Assembly (NCBI GenBank): GCA_938034165.1 | Contig: CALHKP010000006.1 | Location: forward strand, 38,075 to 102,074 | Source of the DNA: an uncultured Clostridia bacterium | GTDB taxonomy: Bacteria > Bacillota > Clostridia > Peptostreptococcales > Anaerovoracaceae | DNA: 64,000 bases | Direction: 5' to 3' | Shown: in pieces, positions 1 to 8,369 of the stretch | Numbering within the stretch: the stretch's first letter is position 1 | Layout: the number at the start of each line of letters is the position of its first letter | Made by a program: the position numbers and the translations under genes | Notes under the pieces: generated by a model | Databases searched by the model: none | Seen by the model: the letters and a program-made list of their open reading frames with translations, nothing else | What the model was told of the DNA's origin: nothing

Positions 1-677
1 TGAGACATAGCTTTTTCTACTGCTTCTGAGATAGCACAGCCAAGGCTTCCGGCTGTATCAGGATATTCTGCAAGGATTTTTCTTCCGGCTTCTGTAGTAG
101 GTGAAGGTGATGGAGTTACTGTTGCTCCGTAAGTTCTCATAACTTCACGACGGAAAGGTTTCTGCTCATATGAACACTTAACCATGAACACGTTGCAGTC
201 AAGACCAAAGTAAGCACATGCCATGGAAAGTGCAGTACCCCACTGACCTGCTCCTGTTTCTGTTGTTACTCCCTTGAGGCCCTGTTCCTTTGCATAATAT
301 GCCTGGGCTATTGCGGAGTTGAGCTTATGGCTTCCGCTTGTGTTGTTTCCTTCGAATTTATAGTAAATCTTAGCCGGTGTATCTAGCATTTTTTCTAGGC
401 AATATGCTCTAACCAGAGGGGAAGGTCTGTACATCTTGTAGAAATCTCTGATTTCCTGCGGGATTTCGATATAAGGTGTAGTATCATCAACTTCCTGTTC
501 TGCAAGCTTTCTGCAGAATACCTGGCTGAGTTCATCCACTGTCATAGGCTCCAGTGTAGCCGGATTAAGCAGTGGTGCAGGTTTTTTCTTCATGTCTGCT
601 CTAAGGTTATAGTAGTAAGCAGGCATCTGTTCTTCTGAAAGATAAATTTTGTAAGGGATGTTCTTTTTCTCGCTCAT
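1..677 (-). CDS. trpB: TrpB2-type tryptophan synthase beta chain, partial at the window edge
   Basis: The frame reads leftwards off the window, so only the first 225 residues are visible. They match the TrpB2 branch of the PLP-dependent beta chain, which joins indole and serine to make tryptophan in the cytoplasm. Visible marks are the N-terminal extension with LRADMKK and PAPLLNPAT that TrpB1 lacks, the PLP-lysine segment NTSGSHKLNSA (Lys118) and the ETGAGQWG loop. The start is ATG at 677, preceded by AAGGAG. It lies directly behind a T-box leader with a TGG specifier, so it should be induced when charged tRNA-Trp is scarce. No trpA or other trp gene is adjacent in the window, which suits TrpB2 acting alone as an indole-salvage enzyme; that role is inferred. 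Family assignment is firm. Confidence 0.93.
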   Translation of the reverse strand, partial: MSEKKNIPYKIYLSEEQMPAYYYNLRADMKKKPAPLLNPATLEPMTVDELSQVFCRKLAEQEVDDTTPYIEIPQEIRDFYKMYRPSPLVRAYCLEKMLDTPAKIYYKFEGNNTSGSHKLNSAIAQAYYAKEQGLKGVTTETGAGQWGTALSMACAYFGLDCNVFMVKCSYEQKPFRREVMRTYGATVTPSPSPTTEAGRKILAEYPDTAGSLGCAISEAVEKAMS

Positions 678-724
678 GATTGTAAATTCTCCTTTTCTTC
701 TGTTTTAACCTTTGGACGAATGTA

Positions 725-771
725 CAAAAAAACTCTCGTCCAAGCAATTTCTGTTTTGCTGGGACAAGAGT
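725..771 (-). terminator. Expression-platform terminator of the T-box
   Basis: ACTCTTGTCCCAGCAA pairs with TTGCTTGGACGAGAGT (minus strand, 771-732) and is followed by a run of seven T (731-725). It competes with the T-box antiterminator. Confidence 0.9.
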
Positions 772-1022
772 GTTACTCTCTTGCGGTGCCACCCGGCTTG
801 GCGAAAAACTCGCCCGCTCTACGCATACTATCATATGCTGATTGTTGTAACGAACAATCACATCGTCTCTCCTACTGGGTATGGTCAAAAGATATACCGT
901 TCAGTTCGCCCTCAGGAGTCCATTCAATGGGGATCTTGCCATGCTGCAATCTCACCATCTGCAGCTCTCTCATATGGAGTATCCTAATCTACTACTCTCC
1001 ATCAAAGGTTTGTGTATTAAAT
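725..1022 (-). promoter_or_regulatory. T-box riboswitch, predicted tRNA-Trp specific
   Basis: On the minus strand the conserved T-box core GGGTGGCACCGC lies at 794-783, followed by an intrinsic terminator. Upstream, the specifier-loop context GAATGGACTCC places a TGG (Trp) codon at 922-920, and AGTAGG-type Stem I sequence is visible near 1000-985. Uncharged tRNA-Trp should bind and favour the antiterminator, allowing read-through into the TrpB gene. The specifier was read from context, not from a computed fold. Confidence 0.92.
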
Positions 1023-1029
1023 TAACGCC

Positions 1030-1058
1030 ATAATAACATTGGTTTTGGTGTTTGTCAA
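1030..1058 (-). promoter_or_regulatory. Sigma-70-type promoter of the T-box transcript
   Basis: Minus strand TTGACA (1058-1053), exactly 17 bases, then TATTAT (1035-1030). The predicted start of transcription near 1023 opens the T-box leader. Confidence 0.85.
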
Positions 1059-1111
1059 TAGAAAAAAATAAGTTTTTTGTTGTTAATAAATAAAAAGTGT
1101 CTGCGGATAGA

Positions 1112-1140
1112 TTGACTTTTGAACAAAAATAATATAAAAT
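1112..1140 (+). promoter_or_regulatory. Probable promoter of metY
   Basis: TTGACT at 1112-1117 with TAAAAT at 1135-1140 (17-base spacer). A short hairpin GGTCT/AGACC follows at 1154-1171 in the leader. I found no SAM riboswitch or Met T-box signature here. Confidence 0.6.
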
Positions 1141-1201
1141 TTTTTAAGTCATGGGTCTCTGTGAAAAGACCTAAATAAAAGAAAGCAAAGGGAAGTAAAA
1201 T

Positions 1202-2464
1202 ATGAGAGATGAAACAAAATGCCTGCATGCGGGCTACGAACCAAAGAACTCTGAACCAAGAGTAGTACCTATTGTACAGAGCACAACTTATGTATTCGAT
1301 TCAACACAGGATGTTGCAGATGTTTTTGATGATCCTACAAAAGCACTGATTTATTCCAGATTTGCAAATCCTACAGTGATGGCTGTAGAAGATAAGATTG
1401 CAGCGCTGGAAGGCGGAGTTGGGGCTATGTGCACAACATCGGGACAGGCGGCATCTCTTCTTTCAATACTTAATATATGTAAAGCGGGAGATAGCTTTAT
1501 TAGTACATCCAGCATATACGGAGGAACAATCAATCTGTTCTCATTTACTCTCAAGAAGTTGGGAATAGAATGTATATATGTTTCAGCTGATGATTCAGAT
1601 GAGGATATTCATGCCGCATTCAAAGAAAACACAAAGGCAGTGTTTGGCGAAACTATAGCAAATCCTGCTCTTAAGGTTTTTGATATTGAGAGATTTGCAA
1701 ATATTGCTCATGAGCACAATGTGCCTCTGATTGTAGACAATACATTTGCAACACCTATTTTGTGTAAGCCTTTTGAATTCGGAGCAGATATTGTAATCCA
1801 TTCAACTACCAAATATATGGACGGACATGCAATACAGGGTGGCGGAGTTATCGTAGACAGCGGAAAATTTGACTGGACATGCGGAAACTTTCCTGAACTT
1901 GTAGAACCGGACGAATCATACCACGGACTTTCATACACTAAGAGTTACGGAAAGCTGGCATATATTCTCAAGGCAAGAATGCAGCTGATGAGAGACTTTG
2001 GATGTTATCCTGCGGCTACATCGGCGTTTTATCTGAACCTCGGACTGGAAACACTTCCAATCAGAATGAAACAGTATTGTGAAAACGCACTTACAGTAGC
2101 AAAGTATCTGAAGGATTGCCCTCAGGTAGAAAGTGTTACATATCCGGGTCTTGAAGATGACGAAAATCATGAACTTGCAAAGAAATACCTCAAGGGATCA
2201 AGTGGCGTAATCTCGCTAATTATCAAAGGCGGAAGAGAAAAAGCCATGAAGTTTATGGATTCTCTCAAACTTGCTTCAAACGAAGTGCATGTTGCGGATA
2301 TCAGAACCTGCGTGCTTCATCCTGCAAGTGAAACTCACCGTCAGCTTACAGAAGAACAGCTGGTTGCAGCAGGAATTGACGGCGGTATGGTGAGACTTTC
2401 GGTAGGTCTTGAAAATGTGGAAGATATAATCGAAGACCTGCAGCAAGCTTTTGCTCAGATATAG
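1202..2464 (+). CDS. metY: O-acetylhomoserine sulfhydrylase (aminocarboxypropyltransferase)
   Basis: A 420-residue fold-type I PLP enzyme of the Cys/Met metabolism family. It makes homocysteine (or methionine) from O-acetylhomoserine and sulfide (or methanethiol). The PLP lysine is in HSTTKYMDGH (Lys204); the SRFANPT substrate loop and the conserved C-terminal block LHPASETHRQL...VRLSVGLE are present. Length is normal for MetY. Start ATG 1202 has AGGGAAG just upstream. The next enzyme downstream is a homoserine acyltransferase with the acetyl-CoA-type residue, so the two fit a single acetylhomoserine route to methionine. Other PLP gamma-family enzymes such as MetZ or MetB are less likely because of the length and the AGYEPKNSEPRVVPI N-terminus. 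Confidence 0.95.
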   Translation: MRDETKCLHAGYEPKNSEPRVVPIVQSTTYVFDSTQDVADVFDDPTKALIYSRFANPTVMAVEDKIAALEGGVGAMCTTSGQAASLLSILNICKAGDSFISTSSIYGGTINLFSFTLKKLGIECIYVSADDSDEDIHAAFKENTKAVFGETIANPALKVFDIERFANIAHEHNVPLIVDNTFATPILCKPFEFGADIVIHSTTKYMDGHAIQGGGVIVDSGKFDWTCGNFPELVEPDESYHGLSYTKSYGKLAYILKARMQLMRDFGCYPAATSAFYLNLGLETLPIRMKQYCENALTVAKYLKDCPQVESVTYPGLEDDENHELAKKYLKGSSGVISLIIKGGREKAMKFMDSLKLASNEVHVADIRTCVLHPASETHRQLTEEQLVAAGIDGGMVRLSVGLENVEDIIEDLQQAFAQI

Positions 2465-2598
2465 CCAAAAGCACTGTGTTTATGCGATATTTTGCAATTG
2501 CGGTAGATTATATGCACATAATCTGATACAATTACTATATTGATGCAGCGGAGTGTCGTAGTAATGTAGTTATAATATTAGTTATAAGGAGAAGAGAT

Positions 2599-3003
2599 AT
2601 GAAGAACACTAAGAAAATGTTATCCGTGTTGATGATTGCAATGCTTGCATTATCATGTATGGTTCTTACATCATGCGGAACCAAGACCCTAGAAGAATAT
2701 ATCAATAGTGACAGCGACCTGAAAAAAGAAGTGGAATCTTTCAGTACTGACAATATGACTGTTAAGGTAAAAGACAATAATCTTACTTTCGAATACAAAT
2801 TCGAAGATATGGAACTGACAGATGACCTTAGAACTACTCTCAAGGCAGAAATCGAAAAGCAGATGGATACACAGGATTCACAGTTTGAAAACATTGCAAA
2901 AGAGATGGAAGATGAAACAGGAATTTCAGGAATAAAAGTTGTTGTCAGATACGTAGAATCTGATGGAACGGTACTATATGAAAATTCATATACGGCAAAA
3001 TAG
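2599..3003 (+). CDS. Small lipoprotein, DUF4854-like
   Basis: A 134-residue predicted lipoprotein. Residues 1-26 form a signal peptide ending in the lipobox LTSC, so Cys26 should be lipidated and the protein anchored on the outer face of the membrane. The mature part begins TKTLEEYI and is acidic with one alpha/beta domain; it resembles the DUF4854 family, whose function is unknown. Start ATG 2599 follows AAGGAG. It is followed by a terminator, so it seems to be a single-gene unit between two methionine genes. No function is assigned. Confidence 0.8.
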   Translation: MKNTKKMLSVLMIAMLALSCMVLTSCGTKTLEEYINSDSDLKKEVESFSTDNMTVKVKDNNLTFEYKFEDMELTDDLRTTLKAEIEKQMDTQDSQFENIAKEMEDETGISGIKVVVRYVESDGTVLYENSYTAK

Positions 3004-3063
3004 TTGTATTTTGATTAATTTATCGGTGAATTTATAACTCGAACGAATAGTTTTGCATCTAAG

Positions 3064-3097
3064 ACCGGATAACCAGTTGCTGTTATCCGGTTTTTTA
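3064..3097 (+). terminator. Intrinsic terminator after the lipoprotein gene
   Basis: CCGGATAAC and GTTATCCGG form a 9-bp stem followed by TTTTTT. Confidence 0.88.
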
Positions 3098-3114
3098 GGG
3101 AAAGGGGAGAGAAA

Positions 3115-5409
3115 ATGCCAATTAAACTGCCTAATAACCTGCCGGCGGTCAAAACACTGACAGAGGAGAATGTATTTGTAATGACAGATACAAGGGCCAT
3201 GACCCAGGACATAAGACCTCTTCAGATTTTGATATTGAATCTGATGCCGACCAAAATAGATACAGAAACTCAGCTTACAAGGCTTCTGGGAAATACACCT
3301 CTTCAGGTGGAACTAGAACTTTTGCAGACGAGTACGCACAAATCCCAGAATACATCAGAAGAGCATATGTTTGCATTCTATAAGACCTTTGATGCCATAA
3401 AGCAAAAGAATTACGACGGAATGATTATAACAGGAGCTCCGGTTGAACTTCTTGAATTTGAGGAAGTTGAATACTGGGACGAGCTTTGTGAAATCATGGA
3501 ATGGTCAAGAAGTCATGTTCACAGCACTTTTCACATCTGCTGGGGTGCACAGGCGGGGCTTTATTACCATTATGGAATCAAAAAACGCAAACTAGACAAG
3601 AAACTTTCGGGCGTTTACAAACACACTCTTGATTATAAGCATGGAATGCTATTTAGAGGCTTTGATGATGAATTTTATGTACCTCACTCAAGAAACACGA
3701 CTGTTTATGAGGAGGATGTCCTTGAGCATGAGGAACTCAGAATCATATCAAAGTCCGACGAGGCGGGTATCTATGCAATCAAATCAAAGGATGACAGACA
3801 GATTTTCATAATGGGTCACTCTGAATACGATGCGGAAACCTTGAAAAAAGAATACGAAAGAGACAAAAATGCAGGTCTGAATCCGGAAGTTCCATGCAAT
3901 TACTTCCCTGATGATGATGACACTAAGGCACCTTGCGTAAGATGGCGTTCATGCGCTAACCTGCTGTATTCCAACTGGCTTAACTATTTCGTATATCAGT
4001 CAACGCCATACGACATAACACAGATAAAAGACAACAGACTGGATATAGATATAAGAGAAAACGCGGAAACCGTAGTTGCAAAATTCGGCGGAAGCTCACT
4101 GGCTGATGCTGTTCAGTTTAAGAAAGCTGCAGATATAGTGAAGAGCGAAAAGCAGAGAAAATATGTTGTAGTTTCGGCACCGGGAAAGAGATTTTCGGGA
4201 GATACAAAAGTTACAGATTACCTTATAGAAATTGCAGATGGTAAGGATTCTGAAAAATCGAGAGAAATTCTGGACAAAGTTCTGAATCGTTTCGAAGCAA
4301 TTCGCATAGGTCTTGATATAGACATGGATCTTGAGGCTGAATTTGAAAAGATAGAAGAGGGCCTTTCTGTTATACCTGCGGAAAGAAAACGAGATTATAT
4401 AGTAAGCAGAGGCGAATATCTGAGTGCAAAGCTGATGGCAAATTATATTGGATATGATTTTGTTGATGCTGCTGAGCTTATAAAATTCGACGAAAAAGGC
4501 GAAGTTGACTATCATGAGATTTCTGAACGACTGGATGTTTTGACGCAGAATGGAAACGGAAAAGTGATTCCGGGATTTTATGGAAGCGGAGCTGACGGTT
4601 TTGTTAAGACCTTTTCAAGAGGAGGTTCTGACATAACGGGAGCTGTCATAGCTGCTGCAACGGGGGCAGACCTTTATGAAAACTGGACTGATGTTTCAGG
4701 CCTTCTCATGGCCAACCCGGAAATAGTTGAAAATCCTGTGCCTGTATCAGTTGTAACCTACAAGGAACTCAGAGAGCTTTCTTACATGGGTGCTGCCGTG
4801 ATGCATGAGGATGCAATGTTTCCTGTGACTCGTCTTGAAATTCCTGTTCAGATTAGGAATACAAACAGACCGCAAGATGATGGCACGCTTATTGTCAAGA
4901 ATGCAGACTACTTTAGAAGCAGCTTTGATATATCGGGAATATCCGGCAAAAAAGGCTTTATCAGCATAGTCATAGAAAAGAACAAGCTCAACGAATCAAC
5001 TGCAATCAGAGAAAACATAATGAAGCTGTTTGCGGACTACGATGTAAAAATCAGTAATATCTTTGCGGGAATCGATTCTCTCAATATAATAGTAAACAAA
5101 ACTCAGTTTGCCGGTAGCGACGAGTACGAATCAAAGCTTAAGGCTGTAACTCATAGAATAGAAACGGTTTTGGGAGCAAAGGTAACGGTTACAGGCGAAA
5201 TTGCTCTTATAGGTATAATAGGAAGAAATCTTGGTACATCACCGGCTGTCGCTGTTAAGGTGCTGAGCGCTTTGGCTGAAAGAGGAATCAATATTAGGCT
5301 GATAGACCACGGTTCCGGTAAGATAAATATGATGGTTGGAGTTGACGAAAAAGATTATGAAGCTTCGATAAGAGCCATTTATAACCAATTTACGCAAAAG
5401 AGACAATAA
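3115..5409 (+). CDS. Fused homoserine O-acetyltransferase-aspartokinase
   Basis: One uninterrupted 764-codon frame carries two enzymes of the methionine branch. Residues 1 to about 305 are a MetA-type acyltransferase with Cys142 (HICWGAQ), His235 and Glu237 (IMGHSEYD) and Lys47, the same numbering as classical MetA. Residue 111 is Glu ([10 protein letters not shown]), the residue known to favour acetyl-CoA over succinyl-CoA in MetA proteins. Residues 319-764 are a complete aspartate kinase: [10 protein letters not shown] near 321, the [10 protein letters not shown] loop, and two C-terminal ACT domains that normally bind regulatory amino acids. The linker at 306-318 is short and polar. The first and a later committed step of the pathway thus share a polypeptide. 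Start ATG follows GGGGAGAG. Confidence 0.93.
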   Translation: MPIKLPNNLPAVKTLTEENVFVMTDTRAMTQDIRPLQILILNLMPTKIDTETQLTRLLGNTPLQVELELLQTSTHKSQNTSEEHMFAFYKTFDAIKQKNYDGMIITGAPVELLEFEEVEYWDELCEIMEWSRSHVHSTFHICWGAQAGLYYHYGIKKRKLDKKLSGVYKHTLDYKHGMLFRGFDDEFYVPHSRNTTVYEEDVLEHEELRIISKSDEAGIYAIKSKDDRQIFIMGHSEYDAETLKKEYERDKNAGLNPEVPCNYFPDDDDTKAPCVRWRSCANLLYSNWLNYFVYQSTPYDITQIKDNRLDIDIRENAETVVAKFGGSSLADAVQFKKAADIVKSEKQRKYVVVSAPGKRFSGDTKVTDYLIEIADGKDSEKSREILDKVLNRFEAIRIGLDIDMDLEAEFEKIEEGLSVIPAERKRDYIVSRGEYLSAKLMANYIGYDFVDAAELIKFDEKGEVDYHEISERLDVLTQNGNGKVIPGFYGSGADGFVKTFSRGGSDITGAVIAAATGADLYENWTDVSGLLMANPEIVENPVPVSVVTYKELRELSYMGAAVMHEDAMFPVTRLEIPVQIRNTNRPQDDGTLIVKNADYFRSSFDISGISGKKGFISIVIEKNKLNESTAIRENIMKLFADYDVKISNIFAGIDSLNIIVNKTQFAGSDEYESKLKAVTHRIETVLGAKVTVTGEIALIGIIGRNLGTSPAVAVKVLSALAERGINIRLIDHGSGKINMMVGVDEKDYEASIRAIYNQFTQKRQ

Positions 5410-5413
5410 TTTC

Positions 5414-5442
5414 TTGTGCGAAAAGGTAGAATATGGTAAAGT
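5414..5442 (+). promoter_or_regulatory. Possible promoter of the F420 ligase-like gene
   Basis: TTGTGC, 17 bases, TAAAGT, ending 36 bases before the start codon. A moderate match only. Confidence 0.45.
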
Positions 5443-5478
5443 AAATAGAGAATTTATAATAAGATAGGGGAGATTGCC

Positions 5479-6675
5479 ATGGAAAGAAGAGTTGGTACTG
5501 TGTCCAGAGGAATTCGTTGCCCGATCATCAGAGAAGGCGACAATCTGGCAGATATAGTTGTTAACAGTGTAGTTGAAGCGGCAGAAGCTGAGAATTTTGA
5601 ACTTCATGACCGCGATGTAATTTCTATCACAGAATCCATAGTTGCCAGAGCACAGGGTAACTATGCAAGCGTTGATGCTATTGCAAAAGATGTTAAAAAT
5701 AAATTCGGTGATGATACAGTAGGGGTTATTTTCCCTATTCTGTCAAGAAACCGTTTCTCAATATGCCTCAGAGGTATTGCAAGAGGCGCAAAGAAGATTG
5801 TGCTTATGCTGAGCTACCCAAGTGACGAAGTGGGAAATGCACTTGTTACATTGGATCAGATTGACGAAGCAGGTGTCAACCCATACAGTGATGTACTTGA
5901 CGAAAAGAAGTATCGTGAACTGTTTGGTGAAAACAAACATACATTTACAGGTGTTGATTATGTTGACTATTACAGTGAAATAATCAGAGCAGAAGGTGCA
6001 GAGGTAGAAGTTATCTTTGCAAACCATCCGCAGGTAATCCTGAATTACACAAAGAGCGTTTTGACTTGCGACATTCATTCAAGAGTAAGAACTAAGAGAC
6101 TGCTGAAGGAAGCAGGCGCCGAAAAGGTATTTGGTCTTGACGATATTCTCAATGTTTCAATTGACGGAAGCGGCTGCAACGAAAAGTATGGTCTTCTGGG
6201 ATCAAACAAGTCAACTGAAGACTCAGTTAAACTGTTCCCTCGTGAATGTACAGACCTTGTAGAAGATATCCAGAAGAAGATTCTTGACAAGACAGGCAAA
6301 TGCGTAGAAGTAATGGTTTACGGAGACGGAGCATTCAAAGATCCTGTAGGACAGATTTGGGAATTGGCAGATCCATGCGTTTCAGTTGCAAACACTCCGG
6401 GTCTGGAAGGAACACCAAATGAGCTTAAGCTGAAGTATCTTGCTGATAACGATTTTAAAGATTTATCAGGCGAAGAACTGAAGGCAGCTATTTCAGAAAA
6501 AATCAAGACTAAGGCAGATGACCTTGTAGGTGATATGGTTTCTCAGGGAACTACGCCAAGAAGACTCACTGACCTTATCGGATCACTGTGCGACTTGACA
6601 AGCGGTTCCGGAGATAAGGGAACACCTGTTATTCTCGTTCAGGGATATTTCGACAACTTTACAACAGAAGCATAA
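5479..6675 (+). CDS. Coenzyme F420-0:L-glutamate ligase-like protein (CofE family)
   Basis: A 398-residue protein with the F420_ligase (CofE/FbiB N-terminal) fold. The N-terminus VSRGIRCPIIREGDNLADIV and the DRDVISITESIVARAQGNY segment are typical, as is VYGDGAFKDPVGQIWELADP in the C-terminal half. True CofE adds glutamate to F420-0 using GTP. At 398 residues it is longer than archaeal CofE (about 250), as are many Firmicutes homologues of unknown substrate. No other F420 gene (cofC, cofD, fbiC) is in the window, so an F420 role should not be assumed. The start is ATG 5479 after GGGGAG. A single-gene unit closed by a terminator. Confidence 0.8.
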   Translation: MERRVGTVSRGIRCPIIREGDNLADIVVNSVVEAAEAENFELHDRDVISITESIVARAQGNYASVDAIAKDVKNKFGDDTVGVIFPILSRNRFSICLRGIARGAKKIVLMLSYPSDEVGNALVTLDQIDEAGVNPYSDVLDEKKYRELFGENKHTFTGVDYVDYYSEIIRAEGAEVEVIFANHPQVILNYTKSVLTCDIHSRVRTKRLLKEAGAEKVFGLDDILNVSIDGSGCNEKYGLLGSNKSTEDSVKLFPRECTDLVEDIQKKILDKTGKCVEVMVYGDGAFKDPVGQIWELADPCVSVANTPGLEGTPNELKLKYLADNDFKDLSGEELKAAISEKIKTKADDLVGDMVSQGTTPRRLTDLIGSLCDLTSGSGDKGTPVILVQGYFDNFTTEA

Positions 6676-6684
6676 GAAAAACAG

Positions 6685-6715
6685 CAAGGGTAATGGCAAG
6701 GCTCCATTATCCTTG
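6685..6715 (+). terminator. Terminator-like hairpin after the F420 ligase-like gene
   Basis: CAAGGGTAATGG pairs with CCATTATCCTTG over a 7-base loop. The following tract (TATTTATAT) is only moderately T-rich. Confidence 0.65.
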
Positions 6716-6837
6716 TATTTATATGGGGAGGAAGTTATCGAGAATTCCGTAGAAAACGAGATAAAATGAAGAAGGGAAAACTTTTTAGGACTAGAGGAAA
6801 CTTTTTTAAAAAAGTTAACAGAAAATTGAAAAAAGAC

Positions 6838-6866
6838 TTGCTTTTTGGAAAAAGAGGGTCTATAAT
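6838..6866 (+). promoter_or_regulatory. Strong promoter with no coding gene directly behind it
   Basis: TTGCTT, 17 bases, TATAAT. Just upstream, AACTTTTTTAAAAAAGTT (6799-6816) is a perfect palindrome. The predicted transcript begins near 6873 in a stretch without a credible protein gene. Confidence 0.8.
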
Positions 6867-6872
6867 AAGCTT

Positions 6873-7136
6873 AACAAAACAAAAGAACAACAGTTAGTAC
6901 AACTAAGGCAATCGGGAAAGATTTTTTAGCAGTATGAGAGAGTTGTTCGTTTTGAAAAAATATAACGTTATAATGTTAAACCTAGTAACGAGAAGAAAGG
7001 GGTGAGTCCACCAGAAGTGTTAGAAGAACAGAAGAAATAATGTCAGTTGATTTTACGGGTCAGGTTATCAGAGAATGTGTGGCGCACAGAAACCTAGACA
7101 GGAGGATTTAAAGTCAACTGGCATTATTGTTTTTTT
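6873..7136 (+). ncRNA. Candidate structured non-coding RNA of about 260 nt, identity unknown
   Basis: This interval has a strong promoter at its 5' side and ends in a hairpin followed by TTTTTTT (7130-7136). AAAAGAACAAC (6881-6891) can pair with GTTGTTCGTTTT (6942-6953). GGTG-AGTC-CACC is a tight hairpin near 7002-7013. GTCAGTTGA (7042-7050) pairs with TCAACTGGC (7114-7122), enclosing the nested helices AGGTT/AACCT and TGTG/CACA. A 23-codon frame from ATG 7039 exists, but its start lies inside this helix and lacks a ribosome site. I could not match it to tmRNA, RNase P, SRP or a known riboswitch from memory; 6S-like or raiA-like RNA are the alternatives. Confidence 0.5.
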
Positions 7137-7234
7137 GACAAAAAATGTCGGTGCGGGAGGCAGTCGATGCAGATATAAAATTTGTGAGTTAATGACTTAT
7201 GTCAAAAATTTAATAGGAATATATTTATTACCCC

Positions 7235-7262
7235 TTACTTTTTTTATTTTATTTGATATAAT
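7235..7262 (+). promoter_or_regulatory. Promoter of the ferredoxin-like gene
   Basis: TTACTT, 16 bases, TATAAT, ending 33 bases before the ATG. Confidence 0.7.
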
Positions 7263-7295
7263 AATCTTTGGAACAAAAAGCTAAGGAGTTTTTTT

Positions 7296-7742
7296 ATGCA
7301 GATATTAGACAGAATAGACAGCTGCAATGGATGTTCAGCATGTATTGTTGGCTGCAAAGAATTTTCAATAAAAATGGTTTTGGACGAAAACGGCAACAAG
7401 AAGCCTGTTATAAACGAAAACGGCTGCAACAAATGCAATAATTGTCTGCTATATTGTCCTGTATTTAATCCGGTAGAACTTCCTGAGTTTGAGGATTTTT
7501 ACGAATACAATGACGAATATTATCAGAGAGAAATGCCTAAGGTTTACAGACAGACTATGAGAACACTGAAAGAAGGAACAGCTACTTCTTTTGCAGGTCC
7601 TCTTTGTCAGATTGCCGGACTCAAATCTCTTATGGGAGACAGACTGAGCCACAATCTTGAACTGTATCCGATGTTTTGTGATATAGATAATCCTGTAAGA
7701 CCGGAATGTGCAGACTGCAAGTTCTGGAGAAAAGACAAATAA
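7296..7742 (+). CDS. Ferredoxin-like 4Fe-4S protein
   Basis: 148 residues. The N-terminal 55 residues hold two cysteine clusters, CNGCSACIVGC and CNKCNNCLLYCP, enough for two 4Fe-4S clusters as in bacterial ferredoxins. The rest (from about residue 60) has no recognised domain but contains a further Cys set near the C-terminus (PMFCDIDNPVRPECADC), which might bind another metal. It probably carries electrons or is a small subunit of an oxidoreductase; the partner is unknown. ATG 7296 follows AAGGAG. Its stop codon overlaps the start of the next gene (TAATG), so the two are translationally coupled. Confidence 0.8.
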   Translation: MQILDRIDSCNGCSACIVGCKEFSIKMVLDENGNKKPVINENGCNKCNNCLLYCPVFNPVELPEFEDFYEYNDEYYQREMPKVYRQTMRTLKEGTATSFAGPLCQIAGLKSLMGDRLSHNLELYPMFCDIDNPVRPECADCKFWRKDK

Positions 7743-8299
7743 TGATGTCGGTTAAGGAACAGAAGAAGGCTCTTCGTGCCGAGATGAAAAAAAGAGCAGA
7801 AAATTTCACTTCGGATTACAGAAAGCGAGCGTCTGAGGACATATGCAGACAGGTCACAGAGAACTCAGAGTTTCAGCAGGCAGAAAAAGTATTTTTGTTT
7901 GCAGGAGCTTTTGGTGAACCGGATACTTCGGAAATTATCTCGTATGCCCTTGAAGGGGGCAAGACTGTAGCTCTTCCCCTTTGTTTCAAAGGTGGGGTTA
8001 TGGAGGCAAGAATCATCAATTCCATGAATGAACTTGAGCCGGGGATGTTTGGGATTATGGAACCCCCGAAGGACTCAAGAGTGATGGAGCCTTCTGATAT
8101 TGACTTTGTTCTGATGCCTTGTGTGGCGGCTTCGCCGGCAGGTGAGAGATTGGGTCACGGAATGGGTTATTATGACAGATTTCTGGAAGACAGCGCAGCA
8201 TATAAGTTGATGGTCTGCCCGGATTTATTTTTGCAGGAGGGAATACCTGTGGAAGAGTTTGATTTGAGAGCGGATTGTGTTATAACCAACCGAAAGTAA
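7742..8299 (+). CDS. 5-formyltetrahydrofolate cyclo-ligase
   Basis: About 185 residues, normal for the family that converts 5-formyl-THF to 5,10-methenyl-THF with ATP in one-carbon metabolism. Diagnostic motifs are the N-terminal KKALRAEMKKRA helix, VALPLC, and the C-terminal PCVAASPAGERLGHGMGYYDRFL loop that binds the nucleotide. The start is taken as ATG 7742, which overlaps the TAA of the upstream ferredoxin gene; the next codon (7745) is also ATG and cannot be excluded. GGAG at 7726-7729, inside the upstream gene, is the ribosome site. Coupling to an iron-sulfur protein is unexplained. Confidence 0.92.
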   Translation: MMSVKEQKKALRAEMKKRAENFTSDYRKRASEDICRQVTENSEFQQAEKVFLFAGAFGEPDTSEIISYALEGGKTVALPLCFKGGVMEARIINSMNELEPGMFGIMEPPKDSRVMEPSDIDFVLMPCVAASPAGERLGHGMGYYDRFLEDSAAYKLMVCPDLFLQEGIPVEEFDLRADCVITNRK

Positions 8300-8319
8300 G
8301 TTTGAGTATGTTAATTTAG

Positions 8320-8333
8320 TAGGAAACGTCCTA
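8320..8333. promoter_or_regulatory. Small inverted repeat upstream of mrp
   Basis: TAGGA-AACG-TCCTA lies 36 bases before the mrp start within an AT-rich region. It could be an operator for an iron-sulfur-sensing regulator, but no such regulator is in the window and the match to a known site is not established. Confidence 0.35.
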
Positions 8334-8369
8334 TTTAGTTATATTGTATATTTGAAAGGAGATATATAC

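Noticed and set aside
1141..1201. Hairpin in the metY leader as a possible SAM riboswitch or Met T-box
   Set aside because: Too short and lacks the conserved core of either; only a GGTCT/AGACC stem is present.
7039..7110. A 23-codon frame within the candidate RNA
   Set aside because: No proper ribosome site, and its start falls inside a helix of the proposed structure.
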